DNA from: Bacillus sp. FJAT-27916
GTDB lineage: Bacteria; Bacillota; Bacilli; Bacillales; Pradoshiaceae
Assembly (NCBI RefSeq): GCF_001183965.1
Contig: NZ_LFZV01000001.1
Location: 507,287-571,286, forward strand
Direction of reading: 5' to 3'
Length of the DNA: 64,000 nt
Shown here: piece after piece, positions 18,809 through 31,188 of the stretch
Numbering within the stretch: position 1 is the stretch's first letter
How the letters are laid out: each line of letters begins with the position of its first letter
Position numbers and translations under genes: made by a program
Notes under the pieces: generated by a model
Seen by the model: only the letters and a program-made list of their open reading frames with translations
Databases searched by the model: none
Told to the model about the DNA's origin: nothing

Positions 18809-19162
18809 ATGATGACGTTTTATTGGTACCCAAAATGCGGGACATGCAGGAAAGCGAAAAAATGGCTGGATGATCATGGCGCAGCCTATGAAGCCATCCA
18901 TATCGCTGAAACCCCGCCGACAAAAGAAGAGCTTAAAGCGATATATGAAAAAAGCGGTTTACCTTTGACGAAGCTCTTCAATACAAGTGGAATGAAATAT
19001 CGTGAATTAGGGTTAAAGGACAAACTGAAGGGAATGTCTGAGGATGAGATGCTCTCCTTATTGGTCTCTGACGGAATGTTAATCAAGCGTCCGATTGCGT
19101 ATGACGGGGAAAAGGCAACCATCGGCTTTAAGGAAGAAAATTTTGAGTCTGTATGGGCATGA
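18809..19162 (+). CDS. yusI: ArsC/Spx family protein YusI
   Basis: 117-residue thioredoxin-fold protein of the ArsC/Spx family with an N-terminal redox motif YPKCGTCRKAKKWL, and FNTSGMKYRELGLKDKL and GMLIKRPI typical of the family. The function is not established. Lack of the Spx RNA-polymerase-binding features beyond the fold makes a reductase-like role as likely as a regulatory one. The start is the ATG at 18809 with GAGGTGA 8 bases upstream. It lies between fadE and gcvH as in B. subtilis. Confidence 0.85.
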   Translation: MMTFYWYPKCGTCRKAKKWLDDHGAAYEAIHIAETPPTKEELKAIYEKSGLPLTKLFNTSGMKYRELGLKDKLKGMSEDEMLSLLVSDGMLIKRPIAYDGEKATIGFKEENFESVWA

Positions 19163-19236
19163 ATTAATTGTCAAAAAAATCGTTTGATGTCATGATAGAG
19201 ATGATGAAAGACTACATAATATGGGGGTAGAGCAAA

Positions 19237-19620
19237 ATGAGCATACTGAAGGATTTGAAATACACAAAAGAGCATGAGTGGGTTAAGCAGGAAGATGGAA
19301 CAGTGCGTATTGGAATCACTGATTTCGCCCAAGCGGAGCTTGGTGACATCGTCTTTGTTGAACTTCCTGAAGTGGATGATGAAATCACAAAAGACGAACC
19401 ATTCGGAAGCGTAGAATCTGTTAAAACGGTCTCTGAGCTCTATGCGCCAATCAGCGGAAAGGTTGTTGCCATTAATGAGGAGCTGAGTGACAGCCCTGAA
19501 TATGTCAACGAATCTCCATATGAAAAAGCATGGATGATTATTGTTGAACCATCTAACAGCAGTGAATTAGAGGATTTACTCAGCGCTGAACAATATGAAG
19601 AAGCCATTAATGAAGACTAA
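19237..19620 (+). CDS. gcvH: glycine cleavage system H protein
   Basis: 127-residue lipoyl carrier. The lipoylated lysine is Lys63 in [13 protein letters not shown], and the [11 protein letters not shown] hammerhead strand is intact. It shuttles the aminomethyl group among the GcvP, GcvT and GcvL proteins; in Firmicutes it is also the lipoyl relay protein for 2-oxoacid dehydrogenases. GGGGGTAG precedes the ATG. It is monocistronic with a terminator behind it, and none of the other gcv genes is in this window. Confidence 0.93.
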   Translation: MSILKDLKYTKEHEWVKQEDGTVRIGITDFAQAELGDIVFVELPEVDDEITKDEPFGSVESVKTVSELYAPISGKVVAINEELSDSPEYVNESPYEKAWMIIVEPSNSSELEDLLSAEQYEEAINED

Positions 19621-19641
19621 TTCTTAAAGGATATGAGAAAG

Positions 19642-19666
19642 GGAAGGAGATGTCCTTCCTTTTTTT
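19642..19666 (+). terminator. terminator after gcvH
   Basis: GGAAGGA / TCCTTCC stem with a GATG loop and seven T. Confidence 0.8.
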
Positions 19667-19862
19667 AATGCCTATCTATTTGTCCTTTGAATGCGGCTTG
19701 CCTTCTTAGAACTACATAATCTGCATACTAATAACATGCTTTTGATTGTTAGAGAACCGAGAAAAGCTTTATGCAAAGAGTTGGTTTGTTACATTTACCT
19801 TGCATGGGGTATGATACGTATAATAGAAGGAAGGCTTATAATAGCTCGGAAAAGGTGATGAA

Positions 19863-20198
19863 ATGACGGACAAGGTCATCATTGTAGAAGGCAATCGCGA
19901 CCGAAAGAAGGTATTGGCCGTTTTGGCTGAGGATATAGAAATCATTTGCACGAATGGAACAATAGGGCTTGAGAAGCTGGATGAATTAGTGGAATCTCTT
20001 GAGGATAAGGATGTATATATACTGGTGGATGCCGATGAATCTGGAGAGAAATTAAGACGTCAATTAAGAAGAGAGCTCCCGAATGCGGAGCATTTATATA
20101 TAGATCGAGTGTATCGAGAGGTCGAGGATGCCCCTGCCCGTCATATTGCAGAGGTTCTAACAGAAGCCGATATTCTTGTGAAATCGTTCAATCAATAA
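19863..20198 (+). CDS. yusF: toprim domain protein YusF
   Basis: 111-residue stand-alone toprim domain. The glutamate in VIIVEGNRDRK and the DxD in YILVDADESGEK are the metal-binding residues of this fold, shared with primases, topoisomerases and RNase M5. The cellular substrate is unknown. It keeps the yusE-yusF neighbourhood of B. subtilis, with yusE starting 26 bp downstream. AAAAGGTGATGAA precedes the ATG. Confidence 0.8.
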   Translation: MTDKVIIVEGNRDRKKVLAVLAEDIEIICTNGTIGLEKLDELVESLEDKDVYILVDADESGEKLRRQLRRELPNAEHLYIDRVYREVEDAPARHIAEVLTEADILVKSFNQ

Positions 20199-20224
20199 AA
20201 GATAGAGAGGATCGAAGAAGATTC

Positions 20225-20482
20225 ATGAAGAAAGCTATCTATGCGTATACCCCCTTATGCGGTACATGCCAAGTCGCAGGAAAGATGCTTGATGTGGCTG
20301 AAGAGCTAGTGTGCAATGTCGAAATCGAAAGAGTGAACTTAAATTATGCTAAGGAGCTTGCGGAACAATATCAAATTGAGAGTGTGCCATGCTTAATTCT
20401 CCTGGAAGGAGAGCTGGTGGTTGATAAAATATATGCCTTCCAGTCGGTTCCGTATCTTATTGCACGATTGCGTGATTTATAG
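20225..20482 (+). CDS. yusE: thioredoxin-like protein YusE
   Basis: 85-residue minimal thioredoxin fold with active site PLCGTCQVA near the N-terminus and the cis-proline segment ESVPCLILLE. The motif is CGTC rather than the CGPC of thioredoxin A, suggesting different redox potential or partners. The partner is unknown. It is probably co-transcribed with yusF. Confidence 0.8.
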   Translation: MKKAIYAYTPLCGTCQVAGKMLDVAEELVCNVEIERVNLNYAKELAEQYQIESVPCLILLEGELVVDKIYAFQSVPYLIARLRDL

Positions 20483-20490
20483 AGTGTAAG

Positions 20491-20529
20491 AAAACAGTCT
20501 GTTATTTCGAGTAAACAGTCTGTTTTTTT
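20491..20529 (+). terminator. terminator after yusE
   Basis: A 12-bp stem with one T-T mismatch, built from two copies of AACAGTCTGTT, followed by a T run. Confidence 0.7.
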
Positions 20530-20564
20530 GTGGATATTAATAATTAAAAATTCAGAATTATCAA

Positions 20565-20593
20565 TTGACTCCTTTTTTTTCCTATGCTATAGT
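20565..20593 (+). promoter_or_regulatory. sigma-A promoter of metY
   Basis: TTGACT, 17 bp, TATAGT, about 23 bases before the riboswitch. Confidence 0.7.
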
Positions 20594-20615
20594 TTTAATC
20601 AACTAAACTGAATAA

Positions 20616-20769
20616 CTTATCGAGAGTGGCGGAGGGACTGGCCCGTTGAAGCCCGGCAACCGGTATCACTAAATGTGATGCACGGTGCTAAATCCTGCGG
20701 AATCATATTCCGGGAGATAAGGCGAGATGAATCGAATCTACCCTCTTCTCCTAAGTGAAGAGTTTTTTT
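20616..20769 (+). promoter_or_regulatory. SAM-I (S-box) riboswitch and terminator controlling metY
   Basis: The aptamer 20616-20721 has P1 arms CTTATC / GATAAG, GAGAGTGG and GGAGGGACTGGCCC, and the hallmark TGAAGCCCGGCAACC. A CTCTTC / GAAGAG terminator with seven T follows at 20743-20769. Binding of S-adenosylmethionine stabilises the aptamer and lets the terminator form, shutting off metY when SAM is plentiful. Confidence 0.95.
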
Positions 20770-20811
20770 ATTTTCCGGGAAATCACAAAAGATGAAAAGG
20801 AGTGTCGAAGG

Positions 20812-22128
20812 ATGGGAGAAAAGAAGAAGTATCGCTTTGAAACAGTAGGAATTCATGGAGGGCTGCAGGAGGATGCATTATCTGGAGCAAGGGCCGTGCC
20901 TATCTATCAATCCAATGCTTATTTATTTAAGGATACAGACCATGCGGCCAATTTATTCGGGTTATCAGAGCCTGGCTATATTTATACCCGGATTCACAAT
21001 CCGACATCGAGTGTCCTTGAGGAAAGGGTTGCAGAGCTTGAGGGTGGAATTGGTGCGCTTGCTGTTGCGAGCGGTCAAGCAGCCGTCACATTGTCCATTT
21101 TGAATATTGCGGGTGCAGGCGATGAAATTGTGGCAGCTTCTACACTCTACGGGGGTACATATAATTTATTTGCGACAACACTCCCTAAATATGGAATAGA
21201 GGTGAAGTTTGTCGACCCAAGTGATCCGGAGAATTTCAGACAGGCTATCACGCCGAAGACGAAGGCTGTCTTTGGAGAAACAATCGGTAATCCAAGCTTG
21301 AGTGTACTGGATATTGAAAAGGTGGCAGAGATTGCCCATGAGGCTGGTATTCCGCTTATTGTTGACAATACATTTGCGACCCCGTATTTATGCCGGCCCA
21401 TTGAGCATGGAGCAGATATTGTTGTTCACTCTGCAACGAAATGGCTGCTTGGGAATGGAACAACCTTAGGGGGCATTATTGTGGATGCAGGAAAGTTTGA
21501 CTGGAATTCTCCGAAATTCCCAGGGTTTACGGAGCCTGATTCAAGCTATCATGACATCATTTACAGCGAGGCCATTGGGGCAGCTGCCTATATTATTAAA
21601 GCGAGAGTCCAGCTATTAAGGGATTTGGGTCCAGCCTTAAGTCCATACAATGCATTTCAATTTATTCTTGGTCTTGAAACCCTGCATGTCAGGATGAAGG
21701 AGCATATTGCCAATACTGAGGAGATCATTGAATACTTAAAGCAGCATCCAGCTGTAAGCTGGGTTCTGTATCCAGGTGATCCAGACCATCCTGATTATGA
21801 GCTCGCCAATAAATATTTGCCAAAAGGAGCGGGTGCTGTAGCTGTTTTCGGCATCAAGGGCGGAAGGGCTGCCGGAAAGACATTGATTGATACAATCGGC
21901 CTGTGGTCACATGTCGCGAATGTCGGAGATGCGAAGAGCTTGATTATTCATCCCGCAAGCACGACTCACCAGCAATTAAGGGGAGAAGATTTGAAGGCAT
22001 CCGGGGTGACTGATGATCTCGTTCGTCTTTCCATCGGGATTGAGAATGTGGAGGATTTAATCGAAGAGCTTGAGCTTGCTATCGAGAAGGCAACAGGCAT
22101 CAGCTCCCAATCCGTTACAACGAAATGA
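20812..22128 (+). CDS. metY: O-acetylhomoserine aminocarboxypropyltransferase (sulfhydrylase)
   Basis: 438-residue PLP enzyme of the Cys/Met metabolism family that makes homocysteine from O-acetylhomoserine and sulfide. The PLP lysine lies in [18 protein letters not shown]. The N-terminal [32 protein letters not shown] and length above 420 distinguish MetY from cystathionine gamma-synthase. The start is the ATG at 20812 with AAAAGGAG 9 bases upstream; a longer frame from 20755 would overlap the riboswitch terminator. It replaces yusD in the conserved yus order. Confidence 0.92.
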   Translation: MGEKKKYRFETVGIHGGLQEDALSGARAVPIYQSNAYLFKDTDHAANLFGLSEPGYIYTRIHNPTSSVLEERVAELEGGIGALAVASGQAAVTLSILNIAGAGDEIVAASTLYGGTYNLFATTLPKYGIEVKFVDPSDPENFRQAITPKTKAVFGETIGNPSLSVLDIEKVAEIAHEAGIPLIVDNTFATPYLCRPIEHGADIVVHSATKWLLGNGTTLGGIIVDAGKFDWNSPKFPGFTEPDSSYHDIIYSEAIGAAAYIIKARVQLLRDLGPALSPYNAFQFILGLETLHVRMKEHIANTEEIIEYLKQHPAVSWVLYPGDPDHPDYELANKYLPKGAGAVAVFGIKGGRAAGKTLIDTIGLWSHVANVGDAKSLIIHPASTTHQQLRGEDLKASGVTDDLVRLSIGIENVEDLIEELELAIEKATGISSQSVTTK

Positions 22129-22159
22129 TAGAATTTTGTGGTAAAATAAAAAGTCCTTA

Positions 22160-22189
22160 TTGACACCTCGTTCTTCTCCATGGTAGGAT
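22160..22189 (+). promoter_or_regulatory. sigma-A promoter of metNPQ
   Basis: TTGACA, 18 bp, TAGGAT, upstream of the second S-box leader. Confidence 0.6.
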
Positions 22190-22221
22190 AACATTCAGTA
22201 ACAAGTGAATGAATCGAACGA

Positions 22222-22400
22222 CTCTTATCCAGAGAGGTGGAGGGATGTGCCCTATGAAGCCCGGCAACCGGCAATCATGACAGCCATGATTGAAAAGGTG
22301 CCAATTCACACAGGATTATTAAGTCCTGGAAGATGAGAGAAAGGAACATGCATAAGTTAATTATTCATGCCTTTCTGCTCATAGCAGGAAGGCATTTTTT
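22222..22400 (+). promoter_or_regulatory. SAM-I (S-box) riboswitch and terminator controlling metNPQ
   Basis: P1 arms CTCTTATC / GATGAGAG enclose GAGAGGTGGAGGGA and TGAAGCCCGGCAACC (aptamer 22222-22339). A 13-bp terminator stem ATGCCTTTCTGCT / AGCAGGAAGGCAT with a CAT loop and T run lies at 22367-22400. It represses methionine import when SAM is high. Confidence 0.95.
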
Positions 22401-22450
22401 ATTGAATTGGAATCTATGGAGCATAAGAGAAAGAGCAGGTGAAGGTTTAA

Positions 22451-23482
22451 GTGATCACGTTAAATGATGTATCCAAGACATATACAAAAACATTTAAAAA
22501 AGGTACATCCATTAAAGCCGTTGATCATGTGTCCCTATCAATTGAGCAAGGTGAGATATTTGGGATTATTGGATACAGCGGAGCTGGAAAAAGTACGCTT
22601 ATCCGCATGCTAAACGGGTTGGAGAAACCGACAAAAGGAACAGTAAAGGTTGCCGGACGAGATATGGGCGCCATTAAAGGTAAGGAATTACGGAATGCTC
22701 GTAAGGAAGTGAGCATGATATTCCAGCACTTCAATCTTCTATGGTCACGGACGGTTAGTGAAAATATAGAATTTCCGCTGGAAATAGCGAGAGTGCCAAA
22801 GCATAAGAGGAAAGCTAGAGTGAAGGAGCTTATCAAGCTTGTCGGCCTTGAAGGGCGCGGAGATGCCTATCCTTCCCAATTGAGCGGCGGACAAAAGCAG
22901 CGTGTCGGCATTGCGCGTGCACTTGCCAATAATCCAAAGGTCCTTTTATGTGATGAGGCAACATCAGCACTCGATCCACAAACAACAGATGATATTCTCG
23001 ATTTATTGGTTGATATCAATAAACGTTTAGGCTTAACCATTGTCCTTATCACCCATGAAATGCATGTCATTCGCAAGATTTGTCATCGTGTAGCAGTAAT
23101 GGAGCTGGGCAAGGTTGTGGAAAGCGGGCAGGTGCTAGATGTGTTCAAGAAACCGGAAGCACCTATTACGAAGCGATTTGTTCAGCAGGTGACAGAGCCA
23201 GAGGAAACGAAGGAAACGATTGAGCACATGCTTGAAGCTTATCCGACAGGGAAGGTTGTTCAGCTATCCTTTATTGGTGAGTCAGCGGAAACCCCAGTGC
23301 TCTCTGAGGTCATTCGTTCTTACCAAATTAACGTAAATATTATGCAAGGGAAAATCTCTCAAACTCAAAACGGTTCCTATGGAACCTTATTCATTCATCT
23401 GGATGGAGAACAATCAGAAGTAGCGAAAGCCATCGAGTATCTCCATAATCAAGACGTCGGTGTGGAGGTGATTTCAGAATGA
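22451..23482 (+). CDS. metN: methionine ABC transporter ATPase
   Basis: 343-residue ABC ATPase with Walker A GYSGAGKST, signature LSGGQKQR, Walker B VLLCDEATSALD and the switch histidine in LITHEM. The C-terminal 100 residues (about 240-343) form the NIL/ACT-like domain that mediates inhibition by cytosolic methionine in MetN proteins. The start is GTG after AGGTGAAGG. It overlaps metP by 4 bp (ATGA). Confidence 0.95.
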   Translation: MITLNDVSKTYTKTFKKGTSIKAVDHVSLSIEQGEIFGIIGYSGAGKSTLIRMLNGLEKPTKGTVKVAGRDMGAIKGKELRNARKEVSMIFQHFNLLWSRTVSENIEFPLEIARVPKHKRKARVKELIKLVGLEGRGDAYPSQLSGGQKQRVGIARALANNPKVLLCDEATSALDPQTTDDILDLLVDINKRLGLTIVLITHEMHVIRKICHRVAVMELGKVVESGQVLDVFKKPEAPITKRFVQQVTEPEETKETIEHMLEAYPTGKVVQLSFIGESAETPVLSEVIRSYQINVNIMQGKISQTQNGSYGTLFIHLDGEQSEVAKAIEYLHNQDVGVEVISE

Positions 23483-24147
23483 TGGAGACCTATTTTCCAA
23501 ATGTCGTGTGGGAGCGTATTTCAGAGGCAACGATGGAGACGCTATACATGACAGGAATCGCTTTAGTAGCAACCTTTTTCCTAGGCATTATCCTGGGCCT
23601 TCTGTTGTTCTTGACATCAAAAGGAAATCTGTGGGAAAACAAATTCATCTATGGAATTGTGGGCGCCTTTGTGAATATTTTCCGCTCCATTCCATTTATT
23701 ATCTTAATCGTTCTGCTTATTCCCTTCACAAAAGCCCTCGTGGGAAGCATTATTGGGGCAAATGCGGCACTGCCGGCTTTAATCATCGGTGCGGCGCCAT
23801 TTTATGCGAGAATGGTTGAGATTGGACTTAGAGAAATTGACAAAGGGGTTATTGAAGCTGCCAAGTCGATGGGAGCAACCTCGTTCACCATCATTTGGAA
23901 GGTGTTGATTCCTGAGTCATTACCAGCACTTGTGTCTGGGATAACGGTAACGGCAATCGCATTAGTTGGCTATACAGCGATGGCAGGGTTGATTGGAGCA
24001 GGCGGACTTGGTAATTTAGCTTACTTGGAAGGGTTCAGCCGAGGACAATCCGATGTAACAATAGTGGCCACCATCTTAGTATTGATCATCGTGTTTATCC
24101 TCCAATTTATTGGAGATATCATAACCAGGAAACTGGATAAACGTTAA
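23479..24147 (+). CDS. metP: methionine ABC transporter permease
   Basis: 222-residue permease (MetI family) with five hydrophobic segments. The cytoplasmic EAA loop is GVIEAAKSMGATSFTIIWKVLIPESLP. It forms the transmembrane channel of MetNPQ. Translation is coupled to metN through the ATGA overlap; a second ATG follows at 23482. Confidence 0.93.
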   Translation: MMETYFPNVVWERISEATMETLYMTGIALVATFFLGIILGLLLFLTSKGNLWENKFIYGIVGAFVNIFRSIPFIILIVLLIPFTKALVGSIIGANAALPALIIGAAPFYARMVEIGLREIDKGVIEAAKSMGATSFTIIWKVLIPESLPALVSGITVTAIALVGYTAMAGLIGAGGLGNLAYLEGFSRGQSDVTIVATILVLIIVFILQFIGDIITRKLDKR

Positions 24148-24156
24148 GGGAGGAAG

Positions 24157-24993
24157 ATGGAGTTGAAAAAGAAATTATCATTCATTTTAGTACTTTGCTT
24201 CACTTTAATATTGGCGGCTTGCGGCAGTTCAGAGGATTCAGGTTCAGGTGATGGGGATACAAAGAAATTGACTGTAGGCGCATCTAATGTTCCTCATGCA
24301 GAAATTTTGGAAAAGGCAAAGCCATTACTTGAAGAAAAGGGCATTGACTTGGAGATTGAAGTATTCACTGATTATGTAATGCCGAATAAAGCGTTAGCGG
24401 ATGGATCCATTGATGCAAACTACTTCCAGCACATCCCGTATTTCGAGCAGCAGGTTGAGGAGAATGAGTATGATTTCGCTAATGCTGGCGGAATTCATAT
24501 TGAGCCAATCGGCGTTTACTCCAAGAAATATGACAGCTTAGATGACCTGCCAGAAGGGGCTGAAATTATTATGAGCAGCTCCGTTGCTGACCACGGCCGT
24601 ATCCTATCTATGCTTGAGGCAGAAGGTTTAATCACATTGAAGGAAGATGTGAATAAAGTGAAAGCCACTGTAGATGATATTGAGAAAAACCCTAAGAAAT
24701 TGAAATTTAAAACAGACATTGAAGCGCCAATGCTTACTCAAGTCTACAATAATGATGAAGGCGATGCAGTCTTAATCAACTCCAACTATGCGATTGACGC
24801 AGATCTTGTCCCAGCTGAGGATGCAATCGCACTTGAAAGTCCTGAAGATAACCCGTACGTGAACATTATTGCGGTTCGTACGGAAGATAAGGATAATGAA
24901 GCAATCAAGACATTGGTTGAAGTCCTTAAATCCGATGAGATTAAAGACTTCATCAATGAAGAATATAAAGGTTCTGTCATTCCAGCAGAATAA
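24157..24993 (+). CDS. metQ: methionine-binding lipoprotein
   Basis: 278-residue NlpA/MetQ family solute-binding lipoprotein. The signal peptide ends in the lipobox LAACGSS (lipidated cysteine near residue 23), followed by a Ser/Gly-rich tether. The binding fold includes GASNVPHAEILEKAKP and DGSIDANYFQHIPYFEQQ. It captures D- and L-methionine for MetNP at the outer face. GGGAGG is only 3 bases before the ATG, so TTG at 24163 may be the real start, with two residues fewer. Confidence 0.93.
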   Translation: MELKKKLSFILVLCFTLILAACGSSEDSGSGDGDTKKLTVGASNVPHAEILEKAKPLLEEKGIDLEIEVFTDYVMPNKALADGSIDANYFQHIPYFEQQVEENEYDFANAGGIHIEPIGVYSKKYDSLDDLPEGAEIIMSSSVADHGRILSMLEAEGLITLKEDVNKVKATVDDIEKNPKKLKFKTDIEAPMLTQVYNNDEGDAVLINSNYAIDADLVPAEDAIALESPEDNPYVNIIAVRTEDKDNEAIKTLVEVLKSDEIKDFINEEYKGSVIPAE

Positions 24994-25001
24994 AAAAATA
25001 C

Positions 25002-25042
25002 AAAAGGTGCATGTCCGATTCATTTCGGAATGCACCTTTTTT
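25002..25042 (+). terminator. terminator after metNPQ
   Basis: AAAAGGTGCAT / ATGCACCTTTT stem with an inner TCCGA/TCGGA arm, then a T run. Confidence 0.85.
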
Positions 25043-25221
25043 CTTCTATTATATATACCTGCTTGATAAGACATATCGTCCGGCATTTCTCAGAATGATG
25101 AAGCAATTCCATTGAGAAATCGACGAAATCACTTTTAACAATCGCTCAGCGTGGTATATAGACATTGAGAGCTCTCTAATAAAGTGATAACCTTAACTTA
25201 ATAATTCGAAAGGGATGATTC

Positions 25222-25413
25222 ATTATTTTTGACAATCAGCTGCATCTCAGAGTGACGAACGAAATGGAAAAGGCTATGAGGCAGGCGCACGGAGTTGGAT
25301 ATGAGGTGTACAACCAGAAGTTAGATGTGCGCATGCGAGTAGAGGAACGACGAGAAGACAGTTATTTGAAAAGTAATGAGATTGTAAATGATCTGAATCG
25401 ACGAGTCTTCTAA
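25222..25413 (+). CDS. small hypothetical protein with apparent ATT start
   Basis: A 63-codon frame encoding a charged, helical protein; the middle part reads MEKAMRQAHGVGYEVYNQKL and the end NDLNRRVF. It is flanked by its own terminator. No ATG, GTG or TTG with a ribosome site opens this frame, but ATT at 25222 lies 7 bases after GAAAGGG. Alternatively an ATG at 25215 reads MIHYF and then hits a stop at a T5 run; removing one T there would join the frames. It is not recognised, and initiation at ATT is inference. Confidence 0.45.
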   Translation: MIFDNQLHLRVTNEMEKAMRQAHGVGYEVYNQKLDVRMRVEERREDSYLKSNEIVNDLNRRVF

Positions 25414-25440
25414 TTTTAGAAGATATTATAGAAAAATGGG

Positions 25441-25474
25441 AAAGAACCAGCATACAATTGCTGGTTCTTTTCTT
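25441..25474 (+). terminator. terminator after the small ORF
   Basis: AAAGAACCAGC / GCTGGTTCTTT perfect stem with an 8-base loop and T-rich tail. Confidence 0.85.
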
Positions 25475-25661
25475 TCTCATAATTTAACTTTATAATAGCC
25501 TTACGCAGTAATTGTTATGGCAGGAGAGTGTAGTTTTTTCAAGGATTTTTAAGGGCTCAAAAAGTTGAATCCAGATTCTATTTGTTATAATATTGGAATG
25601 AGAATAAATTGAGAATAGAAACAATCTAACTTTAGATAACTATATTATTGGAGGTATAAGT

Positions 25662-26447
25662 ATGGCTGGTTCAGTACTTACAATTAAAGATTTACATGTT
25701 GCAATTGATGGCAAAGAAATTCTGAAAGGTGTTAACCTTGAAGTTAAAGGTGGAGAAATCCATGCAATCATGGGTCCTAACGGTACAGGGAAATCTACAT
25801 TGTCCTCTGCAATCATGGGCCACCCTAAATACGAAGTAACAAGCGGATCAATCACAATGGACGGCGAAGATGTGCTTGAAATGGAAGTTGATGAGCGCGC
25901 TAAAGCAGGTCTATTCCTAGCAATGCAATATCCAAGCGAAATCTCCGGCGTAACAAACGCTGATTTCATGCGTTCTGCCATCAACAGCAAACGCGGTGAA
26001 GGGAACGAAATTTCCTTGATGAAATTCATCAAAGAAATGGATAAGAAAATGGACCTTCTAGAAATGGACCAAGATATGGCACAGCGTTACCTCAATGAAG
26101 GTTTCTCCGGCGGTGAGAAAAAGCGTAATGAAATTCTTCAATTAATGATGCTTGAGCCGGCTATTGCCATTCTTGATGAAATTGACTCCGGTCTTGATAT
26201 CGATGCCCTTAAAGTTGTTTCTAAAGGAATCAACCAAATGAGAGGCGAAGACTTCGGATGCTTAATGATCACTCACTACCAACGCTTATTGAACTACATC
26301 ACACCTGATTATGTTCACGTTATGATGCAAGGTAAGATCGTGAAATCCGGTGGTGCAGAGCTTGCACAGCGTCTAGAGGCTGAAGGCTATGAGTGGATTA
26401 AGGAAGAGCTAGGCATTGAAGACGAAACAGTAGAAATCGAAGCTTAA
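25662..26447 (+). CDS. sufC: Fe-S assembly ATPase SufC
   Basis: 261-residue ABC-type ATPase without transmembrane partners that works with SufB and SufD in the Fe-S scaffold complex. Walker A is GPNGTGKST (about 36-44), the signature is GFSGGEKKRNEI, and Walker B is AIAILDEIDSGLDIDAL, the SufC-specific form. It is first in sufCDSUB, the main Fe-S operon of Bacilli. GGAGG precedes the ATG. A possible promoter TTGAAT/TATAAT (25565-25591) has a short 15-bp spacer. Confidence 0.95.
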   Translation: MAGSVLTIKDLHVAIDGKEILKGVNLEVKGGEIHAIMGPNGTGKSTLSSAIMGHPKYEVTSGSITMDGEDVLEMEVDERAKAGLFLAMQYPSEISGVTNADFMRSAINSKRGEGNEISLMKFIKEMDKKMDLLEMDQDMAQRYLNEGFSGGEKKRNEILQLMMLEPAIAILDEIDSGLDIDALKVVSKGINQMRGEDFGCLMITHYQRLLNYITPDYVHVMMQGKIVKSGGAELAQRLEAEGYEWIKEELGIEDETVEIEA

Positions 26448-26464
26448 GCAATAGGAGGATCATT

Positions 26465-29422
<2,958 letters not shown>

Positions 29423-29477
29423 ATAAAACACGGGTTAGAGGATTTCCTTTAACCAGAAAGAATGGAGGAAGCGATCA

Positions 29478-30875
29478 ATGGCAAAAAAAATGCCTGAAAT
29501 CGGTGATTATAAATACGGCTTTCATGATAAGGACGTTTCCATCTTCCGTTCTAAACGCGGCCTAACAAAAGAGATCGTTGAAGAGATCTCCCGCATGAAG
29601 AACGAACCGCAATGGATGCTTGACTTCCGCTTGAAGTCACTTGAACATTTCTACAAAATGCCTATGCCGCAATGGGGCGGTAACCTTAACGGGCTTAACT
29701 TTGACGAAATCACGTACTATGTTAAGCCATCTGAGAAATCAGAGAAATCTTGGGATGAAGTACCTGAAGAAATCAAACGCACATTTGATAAATTAGGTAT
29801 TCCTGAAGCGGAACAAAAATACTTGGCTGGTGTCTCTGCCCAATATGAATCAGAAGTTGTTTACCACAACATGAAGGAAGACCTCGAAGAAATGGGTATT
29901 ATCTTCAAGGATACAGATTCGGCTCTCCGTGAGAATGAAGATATCTTCCGTGAACACTGGGCAAAGGTTATCCCGCCATCTGACAATAAGTTTGCTGCTT
30001 TGAACTCAGCAGTATGGTCAGGCGGATCATTCATCTATGTACCGCCTGGCGTGAAAGTGGATACGCCATTACAGGCTTACTTCCGCATCAACTCTGAAAA
30101 CATGGGTCAATTCGAGCGTACATTGATCATTGTTGATAAAGATGCATCTGTGCACTATGTTGAAGGATGTACAGCACCAGTTTACACAACAAACTCCCTT
30201 CACAGTGCGGTCGTTGAAATCATCGTGAAAGAAAATGCTTACTGCCGTTATACAACCATCCAAAACTGGGCGAACAACGTATACAACTTGGTTACAAAAC
30301 GTACCGTTGTTGAAGCGAACGGAACAATGGAATGGGTTGACGGAAACATCGGTTCTAAGCTTACAATGAAATACCCTGCATGTATCCTTAAAGGCGAAGG
30401 CGCACGCGGCATGACCTTGTCTATCGCAATCGCTGGTAAAGGTCAGCATCAGGATGCAGGTGCGAAAATGATGCACTTGGCGCCAAACACTTCTTCCACA
30501 ATTGTTTCGAAATCTATTTCTAAACAAGGCGGAAAAGTAACCTACCGCGGTATTGTCCACTTCGGCAAGAAAGCGGACGGCGCACGCTCTAACATCGAGT
30601 GTGACACACTCATTATGGATAATGAATCTACTTCAGATACAATTCCATACAATGAGATTCATAATGATAATATCTCCCTTGAGCATGAAGCGAAGGTTTC
30701 CAAGGTTTCTGAAGAACAATTATTCTATCTGATGAGCCGCGGAATCTCTGAGCAAGAAGCGACAGAGATGATCGTTATGGGCTTCATTGAGCCATTCACA
30801 AAAGAATTGCCAATGGAATATGCTGTTGAAATGAACCGCCTAATCAGCTTTGAAATGGAAGGTTCCATCGGTTAA
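29478..30875 (+). CDS. sufB: Fe-S assembly scaffold protein SufB
   Basis: 465-residue scaffold of the SufBCD complex. SufB signatures are present: [45 protein letters not shown] with the conserved cysteine, and [28 protein letters not shown]. It is last in the operon and followed by a strong terminator. AATGGAGGAAGC precedes the ATG. Confidence 0.95.
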   Translation: MAKKMPEIGDYKYGFHDKDVSIFRSKRGLTKEIVEEISRMKNEPQWMLDFRLKSLEHFYKMPMPQWGGNLNGLNFDEITYYVKPSEKSEKSWDEVPEEIKRTFDKLGIPEAEQKYLAGVSAQYESEVVYHNMKEDLEEMGIIFKDTDSALRENEDIFREHWAKVIPPSDNKFAALNSAVWSGGSFIYVPPGVKVDTPLQAYFRINSENMGQFERTLIIVDKDASVHYVEGCTAPVYTTNSLHSAVVEIIVKENAYCRYTTIQNWANNVYNLVTKRTVVEANGTMEWVDGNIGSKLTMKYPACILKGEGARGMTLSIAIAGKGQHQDAGAKMMHLAPNTSSTIVSKSISKQGGKVTYRGIVHFGKKADGARSNIECDTLIMDNESTSDTIPYNEIHNDNISLEHEAKVSKVSEEQLFYLMSRGISEQEATEMIVMGFIEPFTKELPMEYAVEMNRLISFEMEGSIG

Positions 30876-30883
30876 TATCGTAT

Positions 30884-30922
30884 AAAAAGCCTTGGTAGAC
30901 ACTTGTTTACCAAGGCTTTTTC
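30884..30922 (+). terminator. terminator after sufCDSUB
   Basis: Perfect 14-bp stem AAAAAGCCTTGGTA / TACCAAGGCTTTTT. Confidence 0.9.
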
Positions 30923-31030
30923 TATTTCACATTATAGGTCAGTCTATTTATAAGACTACCCTCAAGGAAATGACGAGAGACGAAGAAGCATAGCAATCAG
31001 AGGAACGAAGAGAAGTTTTCCTTACTAGAA

Positions 31031-31083
31031 ATAGCTCCGCTTGATAAATGGATAAGCTGCATCCATTTATCGATCGGAGCTAT
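31031..31083. repeat. long imperfect hairpin, function unknown
   Basis: Two nested arms: ATAGCTCCG / CGGAGCTAT (9 bp) and GATAAATGGAT / ATCCATTTATC (11 bp) with a 7-base loop, separated by a 3-base internal loop. It lies in the 266-bp space between sufB and the convergent CueP gene, where no ORF is supported. It has no T run on either strand, so it is not a standard terminator. It may be a degraded small repeat or an RNA element. Confidence 0.5.
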
Positions 31084-31188
31084 CTTTGTGAAGACAATAG
31101 AAAGGGCTGTCAGAAGAGGGAAGGTGAAAAACGAACCAAGTTCTAGAGCGAGGGTATCGTTTTTGGCAAATGACAGGAAGAGTAAATT

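Noticed and set aside
30069-30560. 163-codon reverse-strand frame inside sufB
   Set aside because: Antisense shadow of sufB with no ribosome site and unusual composition.
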